DNA from: Merluccius polli | Taxonomy: Eukaryota > Chordata > Actinopteri > Gadiformes > Merlucciidae | Assembly (NCBI GenBank): GCA_030340625.1 | Contig: JAOPHQ010003472.1 | Location: forward strand, 1-64,000 | DNA length: 64,000 nt | Direction of reading: 5' to 3' | Shown: piece after piece, positions 1-14,159 of the stretch | Layout: the number at the start of each line of letters is the position of its first letter | How positions within the stretch are numbered: position 1 is the first letter of the stretch | Notes under the pieces: generated by a model | What the model saw: only the letters and a program-made list of their open reading frames with translations | The model's database searches: none | What the model was told of the DNA's origin: nothing | Translations under genes and position numbers: made by a program

Positions 1-605
1 ATCATGGAGAATGGTTGAATGCATGAATATGCAAGAAGAAAAGGGATGCATATGCAAATGACAAAACCACCCCACCGCCTGACCCAACCGCCAATCTCCA
101 ACTCATTTTTGGGAGAATAAAAGGTATACTTCATACTTCTGTTTCATTAATACTTCCTCTCAGTACCTTCCTTGTTCATACATTTAGACTTTCACTGTGT
201 AGTTTACTTTTAAAAAACATTCAAATCAATCTTCTATGACAACCTCAGAGCATGCATTGATATCTCCAATGGTATTTTCGCCCCATGTTTTAAGTACACA
301 AGAAGATAGCAAGTGTGGTTTTCCTTTTCATTGAAACTCTCCTAACCCTCATTCCTATTTCATTTCCAATATGTATGGTAAGGAGGAATGGGTTTCACTG
401 GTCTCAAATTGTTGAGTATTCATCAGCTCTCTCTCCTTTCTTCTTTGTTCCCAATGTCCTTCTCGCCCTCCTCTCTCTAATTACTGAGTAATTGGTCTTT
501 TATTCAGTGCACTATCGCCATCATCATAATATCACATGGCCATTAAAACTCATCAGACAGAGACCAAGGGGGAGGGGGGGAGTGAGAGAGAGAGAGATAG
601 ATAGT

Positions 606-2100
<1,495 letters not shown>

Positions 2101-2101
2101 A

Positions 2102-2112
2102 TACAACAACAG

Positions 2113-2188
<76 letters not shown>

Positions 2189-2199
2189 CTGTTGTTGTA
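2102..2199. repeat. AT-microsatellite palindrome
   Basis: TACAACAACAGCCCTATAT and its inverse bracket about 65 bases of pure (TA)n. The whole 98 bases can form one hairpin. Confidence 0.85.
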
Positions 2200-2254
2200 G
2201 TAGTAATAATATACATGGACCTCTTGCACAAGGCACAATAGACTCCTAACTAGA

Positions 2255-3112
2255 ACAAGAACATGTTATCACATTACCCCTATTCTCGCCTTCGTCCACT
2301 GGCTTCCAATGACCGCCAGGTCAGATTTTAAGGTGCTACTACTTGCCTATAAAATCCTGCATGGACTAGCACCATCCTACCTGAAGGATCTTATTACTCC
2401 TTACTGTCCTTCTCTGCCCCACCGGTCTTCAGGAGCTGGCCTTTTATCAATCCCTAAATTGAAAAAGAAATCAGCAGGACACAGAGCGTTCTCTTACCCT
2501 ATCTCACCCTATCTGTGGAGCAGTCTGCCACCTGTAATGAGGGAAGCTGACTCTGTTGACAAGTTCAAATCCAAACTTAAAACCTACCTCTTTACTCGCT
2601 CATTTGGCTCCTAGGAGTATCTCTCATCTCTCATTACAGCTAAATCCACCTGTTAGCCAGGACTAGCCTACTCCCGCTGCCGACGGGTACTAGATTGAGT
2701 GTGTATGTGTGTGTGTGTGTGTGTGTCCCATCTAACCGCAATGTTGTCTCTGTCTTCTGTGACAGTCTCTGTCTTCTGCTGTGATAACGACTGGACATCC
2801 GGCCACTGCACTGGACGGCTACCAGCTGCTCACCAGCCAGCACCTCACCATCATGGACAAATGAATTTCCTATGTTTTGCTGTAATATTATGTGTGTGTC
2901 ACTTATGGCACCCATTGCACTCCTAACCATCCCTGGAAGGAGGGATCCCCCACTCTGATACCTTCTCAAGGTTTCTTCCTGAAATTTCAGGGAGTTTTTT
3001 CTTGCCCTTTGGGGGGCTGGGGTTAAGGGGTGTCGTAAAATGTGTGGCCTGTTTGAGACTGTAACTGTGATTAAGGGCTAAATAAAATGTAATTGAATTG
3101 AATTGAATAGGA
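2255..3112 (+). mobile_element. 5'-truncated L2-type LINE
   Basis: The coding part (about 2285-2614) reads as the C-terminal end of a LINE reverse transcriptase: SDFKVLLLAYKILHGLAPSY, YLWSSLPPVMREAD, FKSKLKTYLF. The 3' UTR contains the common fish L2 block TCTCAAGGTTTCTTCCTGAA and ends in a tandem TTGAA tail. A frameshift just before ATG-like 2309 breaks the frame. Confidence 0.85.
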
Positions 3113-3247
3113 TTAACCTTGTTATCCCCATGTTACGCTAGGGATTCAGGTTGAAATAGATAATTGTGAAAAGTTAGTGCTGAATACTGTGTGTAGAAAT
3201 GTGATCTGATGCAGTCTGTCGTTCATCTCTACAGGTCTATAGGTCAT

Positions 3248-3308
<61 letters not shown>

Positions 3309-3490
3309 TCACATGACATATTGAAGCTGACGTTGCTAGATAGGTGCAGTCTAGGAGAAATGATTTTGCTCTATGTCCTGGTGATGCCTCGGGTGGAACA
3401 ACAGGGAGACACAGCTCCATTCCACTGTCTGTCTGTCTGTCTGTCTGTCTGTCTGCATGTCTGTCTCTCTGTCTGCCTGCCTGTCTGCAT
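3248..3490. repeat. (CA)n and CTGT microsatellites
   Basis: Pure CA at 3248-3303, and a CTGT/CTGC tetranucleotide tract at 3427-3490 and in scattered units onward. Confidence 0.95.
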
Positions 3491-4077
3491 GGCTGTCTAT
3501 TGGCCTTTCTGTCTATCGGTCTGTCTGCCTGTATACTTTTTTGTACATATGGTATAACTTTTAACTTCATATAACCATTTTATTTGATATTGACATACAA
3601 GTATTCAGATCTGTCCCGCTTTGATCTAATATTTGCCATTTGTAGAAATCTTGGTATTGGGTTTTATATGAGTAATTATTATTATTAAATATTATTTTAG
3701 CCTTGTAGTAAACCAATATACAAAAACAAACATGCGTCCATGTTACCATACTTGACAATGACAATGCTATTGATTGAATCAAATACTGATAAGAGATGTT
3801 CCCGCACATGGAACCAGGAGGATGTGAGTCACACAGCAGACAACACAATTATTATGGTTATCATGATGGACTTCTAGTTATAGCTATGGTGTGGGTGAAG
3901 TCGAAAGGCAAAGACACATTCTTTTTTCCTTTTTCTTTAAAATCACATCATCTGTTTATGTCGCTATAGGATTCACGGAAAGGATGGTAACATCAAAGGT
4001 TTTACCTTTTATTTATACACACTCACACACATGCATGTGCTCTCGTGTGTGTGCGTGAGTGTGCATATATCGGTGTA

Positions 4078-4120
<43 letters not shown>

Positions 4121-5220
4121 CATGTGTCTCAGTGTCCATGGTGTGTGTACTCTTTGGATAGACAAGACAAGCAGAGTGGAACAGTATTATAGTAATAATA
4201 GTAGCATACATCTGGGACGTACCATTCCAACCCTGGCATAGCTTCACTTAGAGACCACCATTTGAATCTCACAATGTCATGACAACGTGTCATTCTGTCT
4301 ATGTGCGTTAATGGGGAAGCGGATAGTCGCTGTTTTTTTGGTGTGGACTGGTCTGGTCGCTTGATCGACAAGACTAACAATCAACAATCAACTGTAGAAC
4401 AAAAGAGAGAACTGAAAATGATTGCTAGACTCATCCGCCTCCCCTGGCTGTCATTACAGCAGCCCACTCACTGCTGCGTTGACCTTTGATGTCTTCAGAG
4501 TGACCATGGAGGATGCTCTCTGCCCCGAGGTCTTACCGACCTCCACTTCACACCGTGGAAGGAGGCTTTCTACATGTACATGTGTTTTTATTATTGCATT
4601 TTGCTTAAAAAGAAATATTGACTTTCAGATTATTTCTAATATTTTTTTCTACTTTTTTCTAATTTCTACTACCATCAATAATTGATAATGTAGATTTGTC
4701 CTAGTTTTTGACTGCCATGAATTCAGTTAAAAACACATAGTACAAGATTGAGTACAAAACATATATAATTACAGAAAGAAGAAAAGGTACAATGTGTTTG
4801 CTTTAATGCTTTATTTATGCAACAGATTTGTATGGCGAAAATTAAAACTATAATCTAAAAATGTAAGAAGGTTAGGTCGCATTTCTTTAGCCATGGCTCA
4901 AATTCTGTTCAGACCAAATCACTGAAAAAAGGAAAAAACAATGTGGGCTAATTTGAACTGTCTTGGTAACGTGTGGAAGAACAGAATGCCATTGGAGAGC
5001 ACTCACCTTACAGACTTAATACCTTTCATAACAATTTGAATCTTGGCGGTGCCATTTAGCTGAGCCGCGCCGCTGTCTCCAGTATTAATATCAGTACCGT
5101 CTCGGGTCTAGCCAGTAATCAAGGTGTAAATGTGAGCTTCTGGATTCAATTCAAGCTGTAACCTTTTTTATTAAGCTACATGCAAATGATGCATATTTTC
5201 TGAACACACTGATGAAGAGA

Positions 5221-5335
<115 letters not shown>

Positions 5336-5676
5336 AACAGTAGCAATTAAAAACTCCTAAAAAGACTTCCACAGCCAGCAGCTGTAAATGCATCAAGGGA
5401 ATGCTAATGAGTCTAACTGCAAACTTCAGCTCTAATAAACATTTAACAGACACACTGTGACTTATTATTTAAATGTGTGCCAAACTAACGTGTGCATGAA
5501 AGGTTAATGGAAGTTTAGGGTTTGACACATGTGCATAGATCTAGCTTGCTGTAAACATGTATATATTTATATACATATATATGAACATGTACATACAACT
5601 GAAGAAAGCTGCAGATGTATTTGGTGTGACAAGGTGTTATGCTAAGGGTCGTCGTCAAAATCATTTCCTTCTCTTT

Positions 5677-5719
<43 letters not shown>

Positions 5720-6223
5720 CTTGTGTGCATGCGTGTGTGTCTATATCTGTCTGTGTGTATGTGTGTGTTTGTGCGTGTCTATATGTGTGTGTCCATGTGT
5801 GTGTGTGTGCCTATGTGTGTGTGTGGCAGTGACTGTTTTCTCTTTGAAGTCAGTTCATTGAAATGTTTGCCATCTTGTTATCGTACTGTAGCTGTGATTG
5901 ACACACTCTCTTAGAGGGGATGTATCCTTCTGTTTTACCAAGCATACACCATCCAGCTGACATACACACACACGCACACACGCCAGTCATAACAAGGCTC
6001 ATTTACAGCAAACAGGCTTCTTCTCAGGGCTTAATGTATCAGCTCAAAGTAATATCAGATGGGCTTGAGTCTATTTGATCTCTTTCCAATTAATGGTGGA
6101 CTCGCTTCATTGAGATTTCTCGAAACCGATTTCCGGAAAATATTATCGTCCTTTGAAGTGCTTTACATACTGCTTTACATAATGCTTATGGAAGAACAGA
6201 CAAGTGTTGTACGGAAGAACAGA

Positions 6224-6226
<3 letters not shown>

Positions 6227-6289
<63 letters not shown>
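6227..6289. repeat. (GT)n microsatellite
   Basis: About 63 bases of GT just upstream of the hAT-like MITE. Confidence 0.97.
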
Positions 6290-6293
<4 letters not shown>

Positions 6294-6440
6294 GGTGCAC
6301 AAACCCACACACACATACCTAAAATGAAACATAAAAGTGTAACAGAAAGCGTAGTCACAAGGGTTTATTTCAATTTTGTAAATATATTTTTGAGTTTTTA
6401 AATTACGTTAATACTGTACATGTTATGCATTAAACAGACC

Positions 6441-6763
6441 AGTAACACTTTACAATAAGGTACGCAAAACGTGGGTAGTTACTGAGGAACGAATGAGTAA
6501 CGAATGAGTATCAAATGATGAACGACCAGGGCCCTAACTGGGGCCCTAACGGGGCCCTAACAGGACCCTAAGTGACAGTTACTCAGTAACTACTGAGGAA
6601 TTACTGGTAAACAGACTAGGGGACTACTGTATTCGTTACTGAGTAACTGTCAGTTAGGGCCCCAGTTAGGGCCCCAGTTAGGGCCCTGGTCGTTCATCAT
6701 TCGTTACTCATTCGTTACTCAGTAACTACCCACGTTTTGCGTACCTTATTGTAAAGTGTTACC
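6441..6763. mobile_element. hAT-like MITE, 323 bp, 8-bp target duplication
   Basis: Flanked by AACAGACC at 6433-6440 and 6764-6771. Long inverted arms begin RGTAACACTTTACAATAAGG. The arms contain short tandem GGGCCCTAACTG units and ACGAATGAGT repeats. An 8-bp duplication is the hAT signature. No ORF. Confidence 0.88.
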
Positions 6764-6869
6764 AACAGACCTTTTTAAACGGTTGTGGGTGAATAGTTGA
6801 AATAACACTGAACACCCTCTCCATTCACAGAGTTGTTCTTGCGCACTCTTTTTTGCTTCATCATACATT

Positions 6870-6923
<54 letters not shown>

Positions 6924-7002
6924 TCTGTCTCTGTCTCTATCTCTCCCTCTCTCTCTCTCTCCCTCTCTCTCTCTCTCCCTCTCTCTCTCTCTCCCTCTCT
7001 CG
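6870..7002. repeat. (CT)n microsatellite
   Basis: CT repeat with interspersed CTGT and CCCT units. Confidence 0.95.
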
Positions 7003-7999
7003 CTATATTGCACTTGTTGAGTTCTCTTCCCCCGTTCAGTGCTGATGATTTATTTCAGCGCCAGGAGAGCGCTTATCTTCCCTCTACATGTGGCACCGAC
7101 GGTCAGCCAAGACACAGAACAACAGGAGCCAACATGCGAATGAGTCAACTAATTAGCAAATCCAGGAAGTCGACTCATCTTCTGTTAATTCCATTCTCGA
7201 CTGTTGTTGTTGTGGTTTTTTCTTGTTTTTTAATGCTATAGCCCCCACACATGTCCCACTAAATGAAGATTACAAAAATGAACAAAGGAAGAAAGAAACA
7301 GAGAAATACATTTTAACTTTGACATCATGCTGTTAAACATTGGTATATTTTAATTTAGCTACATTTCTTTCCAGATGAATTTGAACAAGAAACATAACCT
7401 GAGAACAACAACTGAATTAAGACTTAATACTTAATGCTAATGCTCTCAAACTAAGTTACGTGGATCATCATGGATAAGAAAGGAGGGATAAACAATAACA
7501 GACATGCTATCTATGCTGAAGCTCAGCCTCAATGTTGATTATGATGTATGGTGTAACAAGGACAGATTGCAACCTTTGACACAGATTGTTATTGTTGTAC
7601 AATATTCCACATTACTATTCAGTAATTATTCATGACTTTTCACTTATTTTGAGATTTCTCAACATTGCAGAGCAGATTTACCCTCACATGCACGTTATCA
7701 CACAAACACAAACACACAATTTATCTTGTGCAACGTCTTTTGTGTGGTCGGTCAATGACCTTTTAATAACCAATCCATCAAGTAAAGACTCAAAGTTTAT
7801 GTTTTGAGTTTTGTCATATTAATGCAAGTTAGAATCACAATGTTTACAACTTGCCTGTAATCTCTAATAGCCTCCTTTCACACATGAATGACTTTCAATT
7901 AATTCCAATGATTGGTCCAATTTGGAGACACACAAGCCCACAGATACATGAGCTTATATTTACATATCATGTCTTCTCTTTGGAAACACACACATACAC

Positions 8000-8008
8000 C
8001 CCCCCCCC

Positions 8009-8075
<67 letters not shown>
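8000..8075. repeat. Poly-C then (CA)n
   Basis: About a dozen C followed by about 65 bases of CA. Confidence 0.95.
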
Positions 8076-8077
<2 letters not shown>

Positions 8078-8494
8078 CTTGTAACATGTCAGAGCATGAA
8101 CATGACAGTTATGTCCAGACCAGAGAAACAGGCATGTTCACAATTTTGCCAATGTCCAAAAACATTGAAAACAACAACCCCAATCTGAATGAATGTCTTT
8201 CAGGAATGCAATGTGGTCTTTCGGCCAACAGATGGCAATATGTTGTATGACTACTAAAAGCCAATTAAATACACTTGTATTGTTGAAATCATTCAAAGTC
8301 ATCAATTGCTGAGCTAGAGGGTCTACAATTTAAGATCCTTCCAACATGTGTTTGGTACATTGGGTTTAAACATACTGTATGTGGTGGTCACTGGTCCCAC
8401 TTCTCACTGGTATAATGACACGTTGATATGGGTTGGACATATGTGGCATGTTCATGCTGCTGTGACATGTTACAGGATGGCACACACAGTAGTA

Positions 8495-8600
<106 letters not shown>

Positions 8601-9331
8601 AAATCCTGCCCTGACAGAAAGCAACACATTCATTCAAAGCCCCACACCCCCACGGCCTGGACCACAGTCCATGTAACATCTACAACTTTGCTACTCGGTG
8701 ATACAGTGCTAACGTTGCAGGGGACTGGCCTGTACATGCCTGCGCCTCTACACAATAAAACACAAAGCAGAAAATCAATGTTGTCAAATGATGCTTTTAC
8801 AATGCACGTGCCCATTGTGTCTTGCTTAAGACACAGTGGATTGCTTTATTGATTCACTTTGTTCCTGTAACCACTATTATTGCTGTGAGACATCTCAATG
8901 CGTGCCACTAACGATAACTGGGGCTTTGAGTCATCAATCATGAATATCATTACAGATATGGTAGTTTGAAATCAATCAGTCGGCATCGCAATTGTGTCAA
9001 GTCATGACAGAGAGATTAGGGACAGTTCTGAAATCGAATGCATTGCCCTTTCATAATTGGACATATGGCATATGGTAAAAACATGACAACACACTGGCCA
9101 GCTGTGCATTAGCCCATTTCCGGCTTTATATAAGATGAGGGAGGAGAGGAAACATGTTATTATATTATTGGTTGAAATTATATGCCTGCCAGTGTGGAGA
9201 AAGCATAATCGAATCCTCACAGACATATTTCAGCTGTAGAGACAGTAAAATTAATTAGATTTGGAATACGTTTAATGACTAGGTGAAAAATATAACTGGA
9301 GATGAGCTAACAAGGTGGGTATGCTTGCAAA

Positions 9332-9475
9332 ATACTACTGCTACTACTACTACTACTACTACTATAACTACTACTACTACTACTATAACTACTATAACTA
9401 CTACTACTACTACTGCTGCTACTACTACTACTACTACTACTACTGCTGCTGCTGCTACTACTACTACTACTACTG

Positions 9476-9525
<50 letters not shown>

Positions 9526-9541
9526 GCTACTACTACTACTA

Positions 9542-9589
<48 letters not shown>

Positions 9590-9667
9590 TAACTACTACT
9601 ACTACTACTATAACTACTACTACTACTACTACTACTACTGCTGCTACTACTACTACTACTACTACTG

Positions 9668-9703
<36 letters not shown>

Positions 9704-9705
9704 TA

Positions 9706-9741
<36 letters not shown>

Positions 9742-9766
9742 GCTGCTACTACTACTACTACTACTG

Positions 9767-9799
<33 letters not shown>

Positions 9800-9880
9800 G
9801 TACTACTACTACTACTGCTACTACTACTACTACCACTACTACTGCTACTACTACTACTACTACTGCTACTACTACTACTA

Positions 9881-9912
<32 letters not shown>

Positions 9913-9913
9913 G

Positions 9914-9944
<31 letters not shown>

Positions 9945-9973
9945 CGCTACTACTACTACTACTACTGCTACTG

Positions 9974-10035
<62 letters not shown>

Positions 10036-10279
10036 GCTACTGCTACTACTACTGCTACTACTACTACTACTACTACTACTACCACTACTACTATTTCTAC
10101 TACTACTACTACTACTGCTACTACTACTACTACTGCTACTACTACTACTACTACCACTACTACTATTTATACTACTACTACTACTACTACTACTACTGCT
10201 ACTGCTACTACTACTACTACTACCACTACTACTACTACTGCTACTACTACTACTACTACTACTACCACTACTACTATTT

Positions 10280-10375
<96 letters not shown>
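9332..10375. repeat. 1.04-kb interrupted CTA/ACT trinucleotide array
   Basis: About 345 triplets, mostly ACT, interrupted in phase by GCT, ACC, AAC and a few others; the last 45 bases change to AAT. The long threonine-like and valine-like open frames across it are artefacts of the period of 3. Confidence 0.97.
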
Positions 10376-10434
10376 GTATAAAGACATTCCTAAAATACTC
10401 AAGAGGCCTGGGAAGGTAATTTCAGCCTCATTTA

Positions 10435-12120
10435 GTTTACATGTAAGGGGAGTTATTATTCTTATCCATAAGTCCGCTCCTTCTCAGATATTGCAAACAA
10501 TTTGTGATCCCACCAGCAGATATATTATTTTACGGGGTACCTTGCTGGCCGAGCAGTTGAATTTAATTAATGTGTGTGGTCCCAATGAAGATGACTGTCA
10601 ATTCTTCAACAATCTGTTTTTAAACCTTTCCACACTTCCAGGTAATTATATTGTTGCAGGAGACTTTAATTGCACTTTAGATCCTGTTAAGGATCACACC
10701 TCAGGTTCAAATATCTCCCACACCCAATCTAGGAAAAGCATACAACATTTTATGGAGGATTTAAATGTAATAAATATTTGGAGAGGAACAAAACCAGATG
10801 ATGTGGACTACTCCTGTTATTCTAGCACTAACCAGACCTATTCCTGAATCCCCCATGTTTTGATCTCAGCAGCATTTCACTCTAAACTCTGAAACTATGA
10901 TATTTTATCATAGCATCTCTGATCATGCGCCAGCATCTCTTATATTGCGCATTCTCTTAAATGGCACTTTCAACGTAAATGGCTGCAAGATGCAAGATAA
11001 GTTTGACAGAATACATTGGACAGCAAAATTACTTATACTATTAATTATTATACTACTATTAATACAAATCAGACTTCAGTACTTGTACTAGATGGGAAGC
11101 CTTTACAGCTTTCATAAGGGGTTAAATTATACATTTCACTCACTCTAAGTAAAAAAACAACTCAGGGCTCAATATAACAAAATGTCTGTGGGTAGAGCTG
11201 CAGCAATGCTATCTGCAGCAAGCTTATTGAGACTAAATCAATCATATTATGACCAGGGTAAAAAAGCTGGGAAGCTGTTGGCCTGGCGGATGAAACTGCA
11301 GCAAGCAGAGAGACTAGAGCAAATGGGAGCTGTGACAGTAGACCCTCAGGAGATAAACAATACCTTTAAGCCCTTTTACCAAAAATGATATGCATCAGAG
11401 TATCCTCCTGAAACTGATACACATGATAGTTTTTAGAGAGCGTAGACCCAATATTTCAGAAGAATCTAAGAATATTCTTAATGCTGAGCTGACCATGGAG
11501 GTCATTTCCAATGCAATTGATAATATGAGAACGGGGAGGGCATCTGGCCCAGAAGGGCTGCCCACTGACATCTACAAGAGATTTAAGAATAAAGTGTTCA
11601 CAATGGTCTCCTGCCCTGTGTCTCCTGTGATGTTGATTAGCCATTACAAGCCATGTCAAAATCTACCATCTAGTGACATCACAAGTGGAAGTGTCCACCC
11701 AGATGTATGATGGACAGATCAGCCTACCTGTTGGTACATTCCACTGGATAGGCTGGTATTACTATTGCAATACAATTGGTTGTTGCGAACATATGTAACC
11801 CCTGCTAAGTTAAATACTTTAATAGTACAATTCCAGATATATGCTACATTCTGTGGGACTGTAAACAATTGTACGATTTTTGGAAGGTAGGTAGGTATCA
11901 CATGTGATATCGCAAATAGTATCAGTAAATTTGCCTCTCCGTCCGAAAGTTTTTATCCTGGGGTTGTACCCAATCATTCCCCATCTAAAGAACTGAGTGG
12001 GCTTCAGATCCAGAACCTTCTGGCTGGGCTTTCAGAAGCTGTTAGACGAGGCTAGACTATCCGTTCCAGAATGGAGGGAATGGAAGTTGCATTTTTTTTA
12101 CTTGAGTCACTTCCCCAGGC
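10435..12120 (+). mobile_element. Decayed L1-type LINE (endonuclease to RT fragments)
   Basis: Endonuclease block at 10446-10850 with GVIILIHKSAP, INVCGPNEDD, AGDFNCTLDPVKDH and YSCYSSTNQTYS, followed by SDHAPASL. A linker at 11182-11388 has LNQSYYDQGKKAGKLLAWR. The RT start at about 11490-11600 reads LTMEVISNAIDNMRTGRASG. Near 11840-11890 the C-terminal Cys region is recognisable (ATFCGTVNNCTIFGR frame-shifted; ILWDCKQLYDFWK in the true frame). Most of the RT is deleted; many stops and shifts. Confidence 0.85.
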
Positions 12121-13384
12121 TGTGACTCGTTGGGCCCTCTGCACGATACATGGTCCAAAGTCCAAGGCACACAAGTCTTCTTACAACAGATGGGTGTGAG
12201 ACAGAGGTCGTCCATAATCCATTATATCTGGCATCATAAAAACAACCAGCACAAATACGATTCACTCATTTTGCTGCTCAATCTGCTAAGGAGATTCAGT
12301 TTTCTACCTTATATCGGGACATGTCTGTGTGCTTTAGAAAGAATGTACCTGAGAGTCGGATAGTTTATCGGCTAGGACGTTTAAGCGTCTGGGTTTTATC
12401 CCTTAATGCCCTCAGCTTGCCTGCAGACACCCCCAAAGAAGATGCCTATAACCCCTAGCTGCATCTGCATTCACTTTAAGCTGCTACGGATAAAGCCTCT
12501 CATAAATAGCGTATATAGTACCCAACCTCATGAAGCACTTTTAGCATGCATAGAACTGTACAGGTACGCAGGAAGCAAAAGCTTCAACCAACCAAACATT
12601 CATCAGATGGTACTCCTGTGGGCATGCCAGTTAGCGCGACAGCACAGCAAGACTTTGAATGAAGCAGCGAGAAAGAGCCAAAGTGCAGGCGTGCTGTGGA
12701 TGAGATGGAACCAAAGCACCTCTGTGGACGTGACGTGCGTAGAAAGCTCAGAAACCACTTTAATACAGTCATTGAAACAGTCGTTTAAATAGCCATCTAA
12801 ACACAGGGGGAAGGAAGTGGATTGCTCCTTTACAAGTGAGACAATGGCCCATAAGCTAATGTTGGTCTAACTGTACCCACAAATGATTTACTAAAAATTG
12901 CATTCCTTGCTCATTACTCAGACATACATGTTGAACAAATGGCATTACTAAAGCTGAGAAAATATGATTACGCTGAATTCGTCCTGAACTTGTGTTTGTT
13001 CGGGGTCCGAAATGAATTGTTATTATCAAGGGTTACCCACAATTTGTCTCACTTAAATGATCCTGCATAACTTGTTTCCTGGGTTTCCCACTCAATACAC
13101 CAACGAGTAAGAGGTCTCCTGTCGGGGAAGGCGTGAAGTTGCTGACACAAAGCCTGAGAGTGATACGGGGCTTATGAGTGTGTGTGACTGATAGAACCAC
13201 TGAGGGATAATCCCTCATCCTGCTTGGCTCTGCAACCCACTGGCTTTAGCCAGAGAGGGAAAGATGGATGCTGTGCCTTGCATCCTTAAAGATAGAGGAT
13301 AGAGGGAGGGAGGAGAGAGAGTATGGAATGAGTGGGACAAAAGGTGAGAGAGAACGAGAGAGAGAGAGAGTAGAGGAATTATAA
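12121..13384. other. Unassigned sequence after the L1 relic
   Basis: Contains an open frame 12406-12792 (128 codons) with no recognised domain; it may be decayed transposon sequence. The rest is unique and non-coding by eye. Confidence 0.4.
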
Positions 13385-13424
13385 ACACACACTGACACCC
13401 ACACACACTGATACAGACACATAT

Positions 13425-13465
<41 letters not shown>

Positions 13466-13466
13466 G

Positions 13467-13505
<39 letters not shown>

Positions 13506-13538
13506 GGTACACACACACATACACACACACACACACTA
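13385..13538. repeat. CA-rich compound microsatellite
   Basis: Two CA tracts each followed by CGCAGGTAC, a local duplication of about 60 bases. Confidence 0.9.
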
Positions 13539-13941
13539 GACACACTAAATCACAACCACGGGGAGGCTCTCCATAAGGTAATCACCATGGTAACGCCATG
13601 AGGGAAATCAAGAGCAGTTTGTCATGTGCCACGCAGGCAGTGTATCCTTTCCCATAAGCAAATTATTAATGACACTAACAGAATCCCTCTACAGAGGACG
13701 CAAAGCAATGGACGTCTAATCCGTTACGCTCATATGAAGTTCACAGTGTTGACTGTGATACTACCAGGGATTACGTTTTCTCCAATATGGAAATATGTAG
13801 GAAACCATACATGAACATCAACATATTCTTATCCAGTAAAAGAAAAAATGTTTAAGTTCAATCTCAACAGTTAGAGTACAGAAAGCACAGTACAGTACAA
13901 TATAGGAACAAGGAAACATAAACTACATGCCTCCCTCTAAT

Positions 13942-14154
13942 GGTGCTTGCACACCGCCCCAACAAACACATAAAACTTTAGAAGGTAGGCCCAAGTTGGC
14001 CAACAACACTGATTCAAAATGTACAAAAGAAGAGAAGAAAGAAGAATAAACTTCCTCTGACAACAGCCAACAACCAACAACAAGTGTGTAACGCTGGCCC
14101 GATGTTGTGTTTGTTGGTGTTTGTTGGTGTTTGTTGGGGCAGTGTGCAAGCACC
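13942..14154. mobile_element. Small MITE, 213 bp
   Basis: GGTGCTTGCACACCGCCCC at the left and its inverse GGGGCAGTGTGCAAGCACC at the right, extending into AACAAACAC. The right arm contains three tandem TGTTTGTTGG units. Left flank TAA, right flank TTAAGG could be a diverged 3-bp duplication. No ORF. Confidence 0.7.
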
Positions 14155-14159
14155 TTAAG

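Noticed and set aside
9279..10419. Open frames of 292 and 378 codons with poly-Val or poly-Thr
   Set aside because: They are pure translations of the CTA/ACT trinucleotide array; a period of 3 leaves frames open on both strands. The Asn run at the end is AAT repeat, not unknown sequence.
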